NCBI GenBank assembly: GCA_020832545.1
Contig: JAFIEK010000010.1
Span: 1 to 64,000, forward strand
Length of the DNA: 64,000 nucleotides
Reading direction: 5' to 3'
Source of the DNA: Pararhodobacter sp.
GTDB taxonomy: Bacteria > Pseudomonadota > Alphaproteobacteria > Rhodobacterales > Rhodobacteraceae
The position numbers and the translations under genes were made by a program. The notes under the pieces are model-generated. The model worked only from the letters and a program-made list of their open reading frames with translations, had not been told where the DNA came from and did not search any database. Positions 26,530-34,728 of the stretch are shown here, piece after piece. Positions within the stretch are counted from its first letter, which is position 1; each line of letters begins with the position of its first letter.

Positions 26530-27729
26530 ATGAACGCCCCTGACCTCTCTGGCACCGACACCTCTGCCGATTTCTCCGCAACCGAATATGCCGACCGCCT
26601 CACACGGATCCGCACCGCGATGGCCGGGGCCGGGTTTGAGGTGCTGATCATCACCGACCCGTCGAATATGGCATGGGCCACGGGCTATGATGGTTGGTCG
26701 TTCTATGTTCATCAGGCAGTGGTGATCGGCCCGGATGGCCCGCCGCTCTGGTGGGGGCGCGGGATGGATGCCGCTGGCGCGCGCCGCACGGTCGTGATGC
26801 CCGATGACTGCATCCATTCCTATGCCGACAGCTATGTCCAGAACCCTGACAAGCACCCGATGGAGGATCTCGCCACGCTTCTGGCTGACCGGGGCTGGCA
26901 TCGCGGCCGTATCGGGGTGGAGCTGGACAATTATTACTATTCCGCCAAGGCCCATGCCGTGCTGAGCGCGCGGCTGAACGGCACGCTGGCTGATGCGGGT
27001 GGGCTGGTGAACTGGCAGCGCGCCGTCAAATCCACGACCGAGCTGGAACGCATCCGCCGCGCGGCGCGCATTGTCGAGGCGATGCACCGCCGCATTGTCG
27101 AGGTGGCCGAACCAGGCTTGCCCAAGAATGTGCTGGTGGCCGAGATCCTGCGCACCGGCACGCTGGGTGCCGGGGGGCATTGGGGCGACTATCCGGCGAT
27201 TGTGCCCATGGCACCCTCGGGGATGGATGCCACCGCCCCGCATCTGACGTGGGATGACCGGCCCATGCTGGCCGGAGAGCCGCATTTCTTTGAAATTGCC
27301 GGGGTCTACCGCCGCTATCACTGCCCCTTGTCGCGCACGCTGTTTTTTGGCGAGCCGCCGGTGAAGTATCGCCGCGCTGAAGCGGCGGTGCAGGAGGCCA
27401 CCGCAGTCGCGCTGGAACAGGCCCGGCCCGGCAATCATTGCGAGGACATTGCCAATGCCTTCAACGCCCGGCTGAATGCGCTGGGATTCGAGAAAGACAG
27501 CCGCTGCGGCTATTCGATCGGGTTGAGCTATCCGCCAGACTGGGGCGAGCGCACAATGTCGCTGCGCCGCGGCGACCGGACAGTTCTGGTGCCGGGGATG
27601 GTATTTCATTTCATGCCCGCGCTGTGGCTTGATGACGGCGGGTTGGAAATCACCGAAAGCATCGCCATCACCGACACCGGGCCTGAAACCCTGTGCACGC
27701 TTGACGGGGCCATAACCGTCAAGGGCTGA
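26530..27729 (+). CDS. doeA: Ectoine hydrolase DoeA (M24 peptidase fold)
   Basis: A 399-aa creatinase/prolidase-fold protein. The N-terminal domain has DPSNMAWATGYDGWSFYVHQ, and the C-terminal domain has NWQRAVKS, PHLTWDDRPM, EIAGVYRRYHCPLSRT and GLSYPPDWGERTMSL, all close to my memory of characterised DoeA/EutD proteins. DoeA opens the ectoine ring to N-acetyl-diaminobutyrate. AAAGGA precedes the ATG at 26530. doeB, doeC, doeX and an ectoine transporter are absent from the window, so here it stands alone. The 241 bases downstream contain nothing recognised. Confidence 0.82.
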   Translation: MNAPDLSGTDTSADFSATEYADRLTRIRTAMAGAGFEVLIITDPSNMAWATGYDGWSFYVHQAVVIGPDGPPLWWGRGMDAAGARRTVVMPDDCIHSYADSYVQNPDKHPMEDLATLLADRGWHRGRIGVELDNYYYSAKAHAVLSARLNGTLADAGGLVNWQRAVKSTTELERIRRAARIVEAMHRRIVEVAEPGLPKNVLVAEILRTGTLGAGGHWGDYPAIVPMAPSGMDATAPHLTWDDRPMLAGEPHFFEIAGVYRRYHCPLSRTLFFGEPPVKYRRAEAAVQEATAVALEQARPGNHCEDIANAFNARLNALGFEKDSRCGYSIGLSYPPDWGERTMSLRRGDRTVLVPGMVFHFMPALWLDDGGLEITESIAITDTGPETLCTLDGAITVKG

Positions 27730-27970
27730 CGATTTGCCGGACCGTGGTGCGGCCGGGTTCTGGCATCGCTGCGCCTGTTCCTGAGCAGGCTCAACGGTGA
27801 TTGCCGCCCCGTCCGGATGCCCCGGAGGGCGTTGCCACGGGGCTGGCACCGCTCTCGTCGTTGCCAAGGTCGCCGCGCTTTGCCCGGGGCCGTGACCGCG
27901 CCACAAGTCTTGCCGCATCGCGGGTGCCCCACGGCCACGACCGGGCCGGGAACATGAGGCCGTTGAGCGG

Positions 27971-29056
27971 TCATCGCGCTGCCGCCGGGGCGCTGGCGGC
28001 GATCGCATCGTTCACCGCCGCGTCCACCGCCTCATCCACTGCCTCGTCCACCCTCTCTTCCAGCGCCGGATCACCTGGCCGCAACAACGCCATCCGCCCG
28101 CGCCCGGACCGCTTGGAGACATAGAGCGCGCGGTCGACATCGCAGAGCAGGCGATCAGCCTCTGGCTCCAGATAGTCGCGCGACAACACGGCGCCGATGG
28201 ACGCTGCGATCTTGCAACTGCGCCCACCAAATGGAATTGGGCGCCTGACGCATTCAAGCACCCGCGCGCCCAGTTGTTCAACAAGTGCGACCTCGCTCAC
28301 CCCGGGCAGAATGATGATGAACTCATCCCCGCCGACGCGTGTGACCAGATCGCCGGCGCGCGTGACCCGCGTCAGGATCCGCCCAACCTCGATCAGCACA
28401 TGGTCGCCCGCAGCATGCCCCAGCGTGTCATTCACCGCCTTGAAGTAATCCAGATCCAAGTGGAGCAATGCAAAATCCTTGCGCGCGGCAAGTAGCAGGG
28501 TCAATTGCTGCTCCATCGCGCGGCGGTTGTGCAGCCCGGTCAGGGCATCGGTCCGTGCCTGCTCTTCTGCCTGGTGCATGGCCCCCCGCAGTCGCAGGTT
28601 CAGCCCGGCCAGCTCGCCCATGACAGCGGCCTTGGCCTCGGCCAAGTAGAGCAGTTCGATGGCCAGATCCGTCGGCGCGAAATCGGTATCGCTGAGGCCA
28701 TGGTCGCGCACTGCGTCGCGCACTGCATAGCCGAAGGACAGGTTGAGCAGCACATCGTCAGAGCCGCGCAGAGGCACCGCCACACCCTTGAAACTGGTCC
28801 CCGGCGGCTGGCGCAGATCCATGCGCAACCGCATCGCCTGCGCCAGATCAAGCGCCTGCCGGACCATCCGAGGGCCGCGCAGACTGAAGACCGTCTGAAG
28901 GTCCGCGCCACAGGCCTCAGGCCCCATCAGCTTCTGCAGGGTGGGACCGGCGGACCGAATCCGGCATTGCCCGTCCAGGCGCAGATACATCGGCATCAGT
29001 CGGCCAAGTGGGCCAGGGCCCAGCGCGAATCCCGGCAAAGGCAGGTCGCCATCCAT
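27971..29056 (-). CDS. Diguanylate cyclase with HNOB-associated sensor domain
   Basis: A 361-aa cytoplasmic protein. Residues about 20-155 resemble the H-NOX-associated (HNOBA) domain of guanylate cyclases (LRLDGQCRIRSAGP; LSDTDFAPTDLAIELLYL), then a helical linker and a GGDEF domain. The active site is intact (GGDEF at 242-246) and the inhibitory I-site RAGD (233-236) is present, so it should make cyclic-di-GMP with product feedback. The C-terminus has an unusual VDEAVDEAVDAAVND repeat. It overlaps the H-NOX-like gene (TGATG), suggesting the two proteins form one sensor. Confidence 0.88.
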   Translation of the reverse strand: MDGDLPLPGFALGPGPLGRLMPMYLRLDGQCRIRSAGPTLQKLMGPEACGADLQTVFSLRGPRMVRQALDLAQAMRLRMDLRQPPGTSFKGVAVPLRGSDDVLLNLSFGYAVRDAVRDHGLSDTDFAPTDLAIELLYLAEAKAAVMGELAGLNLRLRGAMHQAEEQARTDALTGLHNRRAMEQQLTLLLAARKDFALLHLDLDYFKAVNDTLGHAAGDHVLIEVGRILTRVTRAGDLVTRVGGDEFIIILPGVSEVALVEQLGARVLECVRRPIPFGGRSCKIAASIGAVLSRDYLEPEADRLLCDVDRALYVSKRSGRGRMALLRPGDPALEERVDEAVDEAVDAAVNDAIAASAPAAAR

Positions 29057-29694
29057 CAGGACGCCTCCGGCACAGCCAGTTCAAACCGGCGCCCGGCGTG
29101 AAACGCCGGATCGTAGAGTTCGATGGCAATCAGTTCGTCAAGCGCCGGATCATCGCGCCGCGATTGCGATGGCCCTGCCTGCTGGCTGCCGCAATGCTCC
29201 AGCACCGCCAGCGCGCCATAGTCATCAGCCATCGCCCGCAGAATACCCAGCATGACATGGCCAAACCCAGGCGGGCACTGGTGACAGATCACCAGAAAAT
29301 GTCCCGGACCGTCCTCGGTGATCGTGAGGTCCGGCAGCGCCAGTTCGGGCACCGCCAATCGCGTGCGCCCCTGAAGATCATCCAGCGAATACAGGAAATC
29401 TGTGAAGGTCACGCCGCCGAAACGCAGCAGACGGCGCAGCGGGTCCAGCCGTTCGTTAGAGATCAGATACGTACCCAGATCTTCCAGCAACGAGCCGCGC
29501 GGCGCGCCCAGCAGCTGCGTGGCGGCGTCCAGAACCGCCTCTACCAGCGCGGGATCGTAGAGTTGCATGGCCTCGAACCCGTCAGGGCCAAGCTGGTGGG
29601 CCAGGTCTGACCGCAGCGCGACCTCCGCCCACAGCAGATCGCCGTGAGAATCGCTCAGGAAAGACTGAATTGCCTTGCCGATCAATCCGTGCAT
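29056..29694 (-). CDS. H-NOX-like protein lacking the heme ligand
   Basis: A 212-aa protein with the heme-NO/O2-binding (HNOB) fold signature: MHGLIGKAIQSFL start, LLEDLGTYLIS, FTDFLYSLDDL and GILRAMADDYG. The position of the proximal heme histidine is occupied by Gln108 (LDDLQ), and the YxSxR porphyrin-binding motif is replaced by ICHQC (136-140). Classical heme binding is therefore unlikely. The ATG at 29694 gives the typical M-(H/K)-G start; an upstream ATG at 29715 lacks a ribosome site. It is coupled to the cyclase gene and likely controls it. Confidence 0.82.
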   Translation of the reverse strand: MHGLIGKAIQSFLSDSHGDLLWAEVALRSDLAHQLGPDGFEAMQLYDPALVEAVLDAATQLLGAPRGSLLEDLGTYLISNERLDPLRRLLRFGGVTFTDFLYSLDDLQGRTRLAVPELALPDLTITEDGPGHFLVICHQCPPGFGHVMLGILRAMADDYGALAVLEHCGSQQAGPSQSRRDDPALDELIAIELYDPAFHAGRRFELAVPEAS

Positions 29695-29774
29695 CAGCGC
29701 GCGCCCCGCAAACATTCGGTGCGACTCAGGCTAGGGCAAGGAACTTAACAAAATCCCAACAGCTGCGGGATACC

Positions 29775-30482
29775 TCAGTTCTCAAGCCCCAGCAGCGCCG
29801 GCAGATGCCCGATATCAGGTCGCACGACATCTGCCAGCGGCGCCAGATCATCCGCGGTGGCGACACCGGTCAGAACCGCGAGCGTGGCCATTCCAGCAGC
29901 CCGTCCGGCAAGCAGATCGTGGTTGCTGTCGCCCACCATCAGCACCGAGGCGGGGGGCAGGTCACAATGGCGGGCAAAGGCCAGCAGCATCCCCGGCGCG
30001 GGCTTGCCGCCATAGCCCGAATCAAACCCCACAATGAAATCAAACTGATCCGCATGATCAGCCACATGACTGCGCGCCACGGCCTCGTTGTCATTGGTCG
30101 CCACGCCCAGCCGGTAATCTGCCGCGCGCAGCCGCGCCAGCAGCGGGCGCAGCGCAACCGCCTCAACCACCGGCGCGCGCGCCGCAGCCTCGGCCATCCG
30201 CGCCTCAAGCGCGTGCACGCCGCCGCCCTGCCCCGGCAGAAGCGGGGCGATCAGCGCCGCCACCTCTGCGCTGGTGCCTGCGATCACCGGGCTTTGGGGC
30301 AGAAAGCGCTGGCTGTGCTGATCATAGGCCATCACCTCGGCCAGCGCGCGGGCCAGCCCCGCATCCGGCCCGGCCAGTTCCGCAATCATCTGCCCGGCCC
30401 AGACCCCCCAGGTGGCCTGAAAGTCGAACAGGGTGCCGTCCTTGTCGAACAGAATGGCGCGGATATGGCGCATGCTCTGCAT
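29775..30482 (-). CDS. gph: HAD-family phosphatase, phosphoglycolate phosphatase-like
   Basis: A 235-aa HAD-IA hydrolase. Motif I is DKDGTLFD (nucleophile Asp), motif II VATND, the motif III lysine lies in GGKPAPG, and motif IV is GDSNHD; a helical cap of about 80 residues sits between motifs I and II. Phosphoglycolate phosphatase is the usual annotation, but substrate cannot be fixed by sequence. It lies two bases after the DUF3572 gene. Confidence 0.8.
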   Translation of the reverse strand: MQSMRHIRAILFDKDGTLFDFQATWGVWAGQMIAELAGPDAGLARALAEVMAYDQHSQRFLPQSPVIAGTSAEVAALIAPLLPGQGGGVHALEARMAEAAARAPVVEAVALRPLLARLRAADYRLGVATNDNEAVARSHVADHADQFDFIVGFDSGYGGKPAPGMLLAFARHCDLPPASVLMVGDSNHDLLAGRAAGMATLAVLTGVATADDLAPLADVVRPDIGHLPALLGLEN

Positions 30483-30484
30483 CG

Positions 30485-30769
30485 TCAGGTCCAGTGCACC
30501 GGCACACCGCCCGGCAAGGCCGCGCGGGCATCGGCGGGGGTTTGGGGCGAGAGGTCGAGCGCGGCGCAGCAGTCCAGCAGCAGGGCCTCGTCCGCCATCA
30601 GAAATTCGATCACCGCCAGCAGGAAATCCGGCTCATTCGCCCGTTCGCGCAGACTGCCGGGTGCCGTGCCCGAAGCCGCCAGAAAGGCCGCGATTCGCGC
30701 ATGGTCCTGCGCAAGCCACCCCAACACCTGCACCGCCAGATGCTCGGCCCCCGCTTGTGTCATTGCCAT
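30485..30769 (-). CDS. DUF3572 family protein
   Basis: A 94-aa helical protein (AVQVLGWLAQDHARIAAFLAASG; LLAVIEFLMADEALLLDCC) of the DUF3572 family, which in alphaproteobacteria is typically next to pleD, as here (divergent). GAAGGA precedes the first of two ATGs. No function is known; the neighbourhood hints at a link to cyclic-di-GMP or cell-cycle control. Confidence 0.8.
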   Translation of the reverse strand: MAMTQAGAEHLAVQVLGWLAQDHARIAAFLAASGTAPGSLRERANEPDFLLAVIEFLMADEALLLDCCAALDLSPQTPADARAALPGGVPVHWT

Positions 30770-30931
30770 GACTGCCTGTTCCTTCTGCCCTTTTCGCGCC
30801 GGTTCCTGCCCGGCGCCACGCTTGGAAAGGTTTCGTTAACCTTTTCGCCTTAACACTTCGTGAAGCCACAAGATCAGGTCAACCGGCCCAGCATAGGACG
30901 CCCATGGCAAAGGGCAACAAGGTAGACGTGT

Positions 30932-32305
30932 ATGACAGGCAAAATTCTTATCGTGGATGATCTGGCCATCAACCGGATCATCCTCAAGGTCAAGCTGGCC
31001 TCAGCCTGCCACGACAGTGTGCAGGCAAGCGATGGCACAAGCGCACTGGCCGCAGCCCGCGCTGAAAAACCAAAGCTGATCTTGCTGGACATGATGCTGC
31101 CGGATATCTCGGGGATCGAGGTTTGCCGCCAGTTGCGCTCCGATCCGCAGACCCGCGACATCCCGGTGGTGATCATCACCGCCTCGTCTGACCGCGCGCG
31201 ACGGCTTGAGGCGCTGGAGGCGGGTGCGGATGAGTTTCTGACCAAGCCGCTCAGTGAAGTGATCCTGCTGGCACGCATCCGCAGCCTGCTGCGCGCGCGC
31301 GAGACCGAGGCCGAGCTGCGCCTGCGCGCCGCCACCTGTCAGGGGCTGGGGTTCTCTGACAGCGTGGTGCCGCTGGACGGTCCCGGGCACATCGGGCTGA
31401 TTGCGGCGGAACCGGCGACGGCGCTGGGGTGGCGTGCGGCCCTCGCGCCGCTGATGCCGGACCGGATGGACATTCTGACCCCGACTGCTGCGCTACGCGA
31501 TGCCAAGGGCTGCCCCGGGCCTGATCTTTATGTGGTGGCCTCGGATCTGGGGGCGCATGGATCGGGGTTGCGGCTGGTGGCGGATCTGCGCTCGCGACTG
31601 GTCAGCCGGGATGCTGCCATCAGCCTGCTGCTGCCCGCAGCCGAACCGGACACTGCCGCCATGGCACTGGATCTGGGGGCCAGTGATCTGATCATGCTAC
31701 CGTTTGACCTGCAGGAAACCGCGCTGCGGCTGCGGCTGCACATCCAGCGCAAACGGCGCGCTGAACTGTTGCGGCGACAGGTGAATGACGGGCTGAAGCT
31801 GGCCGTGACCGACCCGCTGACCGGCCTTTACAACCGCCGCTACGCAATGGCCCATCTGGAGTGGCTGGCAAGCCGCGCAGCCGGCACCGCAGCCCCCTTC
31901 GCGGTACTGGCGCTGGATCTGGACCGGTTCAAATCCATCAACGACCGTTTTGGCCATGCGGCGGGGGATGCGGTGCTGGAGAGCGTGGCCAACCGGCTGC
32001 GCGAGAGCCTGCGGGCGAGCGATCTGTTAGCGCGGATCGGCGGTGAGGAATTTCTCGTCGCCCTGCCCGACACCCCGCTGGAAGACGCCCGGCGGGTTGC
32101 AGAGCGGCTGTGCCAGACCCTCGCCGACACCGCCATACCCCTACCCGATGGCCTGGGCACGGTACAGGTAACGGTCTCGGTCGGGTTGGCAATGGCTGGG
32201 CCGGGCAGTGCGGCGGCGCATGTGATGAACCGTGCCGACAGCGCCCTTCTGGAGGCCAAGGCCGAGGGGCGCAATCAGGTCACGATCTGGGGCACAGCCG
32301 CATGA
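30932..32305 (+). CDS. pleD: Response-regulator diguanylate cyclase PleD
   Basis: A 457-aa protein with receiver, degenerate receiver and GGDEF domains. Receiver 1 is complete: acidic pair in IVDD, phosphoacceptor D53 (LLDMMLPD), Thr in IITA and Lys in TKPLS. Receiver 2 (about 150-275) lacks the acidic signature and serves as a dimer adaptor. The cyclase site is GGEEF, with the I-site RASD five residues upstream. PleD controls the motile-to-sessile switch in Caulobacter. Divergent from DUF3572. Confidence 0.93.
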   Translation: MTGKILIVDDLAINRIILKVKLASACHDSVQASDGTSALAAARAEKPKLILLDMMLPDISGIEVCRQLRSDPQTRDIPVVIITASSDRARRLEALEAGADEFLTKPLSEVILLARIRSLLRARETEAELRLRAATCQGLGFSDSVVPLDGPGHIGLIAAEPATALGWRAALAPLMPDRMDILTPTAALRDAKGCPGPDLYVVASDLGAHGSGLRLVADLRSRLVSRDAAISLLLPAAEPDTAAMALDLGASDLIMLPFDLQETALRLRLHIQRKRRAELLRRQVNDGLKLAVTDPLTGLYNRRYAMAHLEWLASRAAGTAAPFAVLALDLDRFKSINDRFGHAAGDAVLESVANRLRESLRASDLLARIGGEEFLVALPDTPLEDARRVAERLCQTLADTAIPLPDGLGTVQVTVSVGLAMAGPGSAAAHVMNRADSALLEAKAEGRNQVTIWGTAA

Positions 32306-32315
32306 CGGCTGCACC

Positions 32316-32813
32316 CTAACGCCGAGGGGAACGCCGCCCGCGCCCCTCCTCCAGCCGGTCGGCCACGGTGGCGCGTTCAGCGGCGTCCAGTTCAGCCACC
32401 CGCGCAACAAAAGCCTGCGAAGCGCGCGCGATCCGCTCGCTGCGCTCGGAATGTTCGGTTTCAAGCAAGGTGCCAAAGGCATCGGCATCAAACTCAGGCG
32501 CGCGCAGCAGTGACAGCATCTCGGCCTGACGCGCCGCAGCCTGCGCACGCCGTTCTTCGCGCTGCGCGGCGCGGCCCTCGGGCCCCTGCGCATCGGCAGG
32601 CCGCATGTCGCGCCGCGAAGCTTCAGGCAGCGCCTGCCAAAGCGCGCGCAGGTCCGAGGGGCTGCCCGCGCGCTGCATCTGCCCCGCTTTCCACATTCCC
32701 CCCGCCAGAACCCCCAGCACCAGCAGGTTGAGCGCCAGAGACGCGACCAGAACGATCCGCATCAACCGGCCCCTGCGGGCGGGATGGGGGGAGCTATTGT
32801 CAGGTTGGGCCAT
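32316..32813 (-). CDS. Periplasmic ZraP/CpxP-like (metal-resistance family) protein
   Basis: A 165-aa protein: short basic cytoplasmic tail, one membrane anchor (IVLVASLALNLLVLGVLAGGMW, residues 20-41), then a charged, helical periplasmic domain rich in Ala, Glu and Arg. This is the pattern of the heavy-metal-sensor/resistance (Metal_resist) family. The LTxxQ motif of CpxP is not obvious. It is the last gene of the EF-hand/sigma-factor operon and may sense envelope or metal stress for the sigma factor. Confidence 0.7.
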   Translation of the reverse strand: MAQPDNSSPHPARRGRLMRIVLVASLALNLLVLGVLAGGMWKAGQMQRAGSPSDLRALWQALPEASRRDMRPADAQGPEGRAAQREERRAQAAARQAEMLSLLRAPEFDADAFGTLLETEHSERSERIARASQAFVARVAELDAAERATVADRLEEGRGRRSPRR

Positions 32814-32822
32814 GTCGATCCC

Positions 32823-33293
32823 TCAGAAACTGTCTAGAAAGGCCAGAAGCGCATCATATTCGCCCAGCTCCTGCGCGGCTTCGGCCCAGCCGTCACCGCC
32901 CAGACCGACGTCCGGCCAGATCACACCTACAAGATCAGGCGAGACATCCGGCAGCGCAACCCCGATCCAGACTCCGGCAACACCGGCACATCCGACCACC
33001 GCCAGCCCCGGCGCACCGCCCAGCATGCGGCCAAAGGCACCCAGCCGGTCGGCAGCCCAGCCTACCGGGCGCATTCGGGGTCGGTTATGGCCGGGTTTCT
33101 GGCGTGCCGCAGATGGTTTGGCGGGCTGCTTTGCAGTCGTAGCGGGCAGATGTTTCAGCGCATCCCCCAGCAACCGCGCATTCAGCGTGTCAGGAATGCC
33201 TTCATCCATCTGCGCCCGGGTCGCCGCGAAAAACGGGGCGAGGATGGCATCCTCGTCCTGCGGCTGTCTGTCTTTCGATCGCTCACTCATCAT
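32823..33293 (-). CDS. Single-pass membrane protein after the sigma factor, possible anti-sigma factor
   Basis: A 156-aa protein with a soluble N-terminal ~80 residues and a Gly/Val/Ala-rich membrane helix (LAVVGCAGVAGVWIGVAL, about 98-116), then a short acidic C-terminus. It overlaps the sigma factor gene (ATGA), the position of an anti-sigma factor, and has the right topology, but no zinc-binding HxxxCxxC motif is present. Homologues are sometimes mislabelled dihydroorotate dehydrogenase; nothing supports that. Confidence 0.6.
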   Translation of the reverse strand: MMSERSKDRQPQDEDAILAPFFAATRAQMDEGIPDTLNARLLGDALKHLPATTAKQPAKPSAARQKPGHNRPRMRPVGWAADRLGAFGRMLGGAPGLAVVGCAGVAGVWIGVALPDVSPDLVGVIWPDVGLGGDGWAEAAQELGEYDALLAFLDSF

Positions 33294-33856
33294 TCAAACC
33301 CCAGTTCTGCGCGACGGCCGGACAATAGATCTGCCAACCGTCGCTTGCCACGGGCGGTCAGGCTTTCCACTGCCTCCACCCCCACGCCCAGCACTTCGGC
33401 AATCTCGGGGTTGGCGAGCCCCTCGATATGGCGCAACACCACCGCAACGCGCTGGCGCTCGGGCAATGTTGCCAGCGCCTGATCCAGCGCCCGGGCACGT
33501 TCGGCGGCGATCAGTGCGTCCAGCACCGCCGGGGCCGGATGCTCGGGTTCGCCCTCGGCATCCAGGGCCACACTGCGGCGGCGGCGCAGCCGGTCGGTCG
33601 CCAGATTGAACGCCACCCGATACAACCAGGTCGAGGGCCGGGCTGCCCCGGCCTGCCATTCGGGCGCGATCTGCCACAGGCGCAACATGGCTTCTTGCGT
33701 GACATCCTCGGCTTCTGCCGGATCGTCCAGCAACCGCCGCGCCAGCCGCAACACCGACGGCGACAGCCGCGCCAGCAAGACCCGGGCTGCCGCCGCATCG
33801 CCACCCGCATAGCGGTTGAGCAACTCTTCGTCGCTGTGGTCCTCGGTTGGTGGCAT
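33290..33856 (-). CDS. ECF-type RNA polymerase sigma factor
   Basis: A 188-aa sigma-70-family factor. Region 2 (LLNRYAGGDAAAARVLLARL; AEDVTQEAMLRLWQIAPEW) and region 4 (LPERQRVAVVLRHIEGLANP) are clear. The ATG at 33856 puts the start just before region 2 as in homologues; an alternative ATG at 33955 would add 33 residues with no family resemblance. Upstream is an EF-hand protein, downstream a membrane protein and a ZraP-like protein, suggesting an envelope signal. Confidence 0.88.
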   Translation of the reverse strand: MPPTEDHSDEELLNRYAGGDAAAARVLLARLSPSVLRLARRLLDDPAEAEDVTQEAMLRLWQIAPEWQAGAARPSTWLYRVAFNLATDRLRRRRSVALDAEGEPEHPAPAVLDALIAAERARALDQALATLPERQRVAVVLRHIEGLANPEIAEVLGVGVEAVESLTARGKRRLADLLSGRRAELGFE

Positions 33857-33964
33857 GCGGGCGACAGTTTCCCCGGGAATATGGCATTGCAGGAGGCGCG
33901 CGGCGGCACGTTCGGGCCCCACCCGCTTCAGCGGTAGCGTCAGCTGCGCCCCCATGCAAGCCGG

Positions 33965-34534
33965 TCAGTCGCTCTGGCCCGCGCGGCGGCGGCCGGCACG
34001 ATCTTCCCAACGCTCCATCGCGGCGGCAAATTCCTCGGGGCTGATCACACCGTCAGAGTTTGCATCCAGCCGCTGGAAACTGCGTTCGGCGAAGTCGCCG
34101 GGGGCCATAGCGCGGCGACCGTGCGCGCGACCATGCCGAGGCCGGTCTCCGCGCTCGCCGCGCTCAGCGCGGCGCTCGCTGCGCTGCTCCATACGCTGTT
34201 CATGACGCTCGGCCATACGTTCGCGGAGGTTCATATGGCGCTCCTCAAGCACGCTGGCCAGTTCGTCCTGGCTCAGAAGACCATCGCCATCGCTGTCGCC
34301 CGCCTCGATCATCTGTGCCGCACGGCGCTCGAACATCGCAGCGCGGCGCGTCTGCATCTGATCCTCGATATAGCTGCCCCATTCCTCACGGGTGATGCTG
34401 CCGTCGCCATCGGCATCGGCGGCCTCGAACTCAAGCGAGGGCATCATTGGCATGGCCCGGCGTTGCCCGGTATCCGCCAGCGCCGGAGCGACCCCCAGCA
34501 TGACAATGATCGCGGTCGCGGTTGCAAGTTTCAT
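33965..34534 (-). CDS. Periplasmic EF-hand protein
   Basis: A 189-aa secreted protein. The ATG at 34534 has a strong GGAAGGA site and a signal peptide ending APALA. Three canonical calcium-binding loops follow: DADGDGSITREE, DSDGDGLLSQDE and DANSDGVISPEE, with an Arg/Glu/His-rich helical linker (about 95-145) between the second and third. It probably binds calcium in the periplasm and is the first gene of the sigma-factor operon. Confidence 0.88.
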   Translation of the reverse strand: MKLATATAIIVMLGVAPALADTGQRRAMPMMPSLEFEAADADGDGSITREEWGSYIEDQMQTRRAAMFERRAAQMIEAGDSDGDGLLSQDELASVLEERHMNLRERMAERHEQRMEQRSERRAERGERGDRPRHGRAHGRRAMAPGDFAERSFQRLDANSDGVISPEEFAAAMERWEDRAGRRRAGQSD

Positions 34535-34608
34535 TCGGTTATCCTTCCAGTGTGCAGGGCTGAATCCGGTCATTGGTTCAGCGCGTTGACAGGAAGTGAT
34601 ACGGCAGT

Positions 34609-34621
34609 GGAATGACATTCC
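34609..34621. promoter_or_regulatory. Perfect inverted repeat in a divergent intergenic region
   Basis: GGAATG-A-CATTCC is an exact 13-base palindrome between the EF-hand/sigma operon and the DUF983/Nudix genes. It could be an operator or part of an ECF-type promoter (GGAAT). Single occurrence seen; unproven. Confidence 0.3.
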
Positions 34622-34653
34622 GTCGCAATTGTCGGAAAAAATCGCGCCACGCG

Positions 34654-34681
34654 TTGACCCTGACACCGTGATACCTATTGT
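34654..34681 (+). promoter_or_regulatory. Candidate promoter for the DUF983-Nudix genes
   Basis: TTGACC (34654-34659) and TATTGT (34676-34681) are 16 bases apart, 48 bases before the ATG at 34729. Good agreement with a sigma-70 promoter; prediction only. Confidence 0.4.
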
Positions 34682-34728
34682 CTGTTTGCTGCACATCTTT
34701 TTCGCGCCCGACAGAAAGCGACGCTGAC

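Noticed and set aside
25984-28008. A 674-codon open frame on the minus strand across dtd and doeA
   Set aside because: It is antisense to two well-recognised genes, has no domain and reflects codon bias at high GC.
30834-30852. Two TTAAC boxes upstream of pleD, resembling a CtrA site
   Set aside because: The boxes are nine bases apart; CtrA sites have six or seven, so the match is poor.
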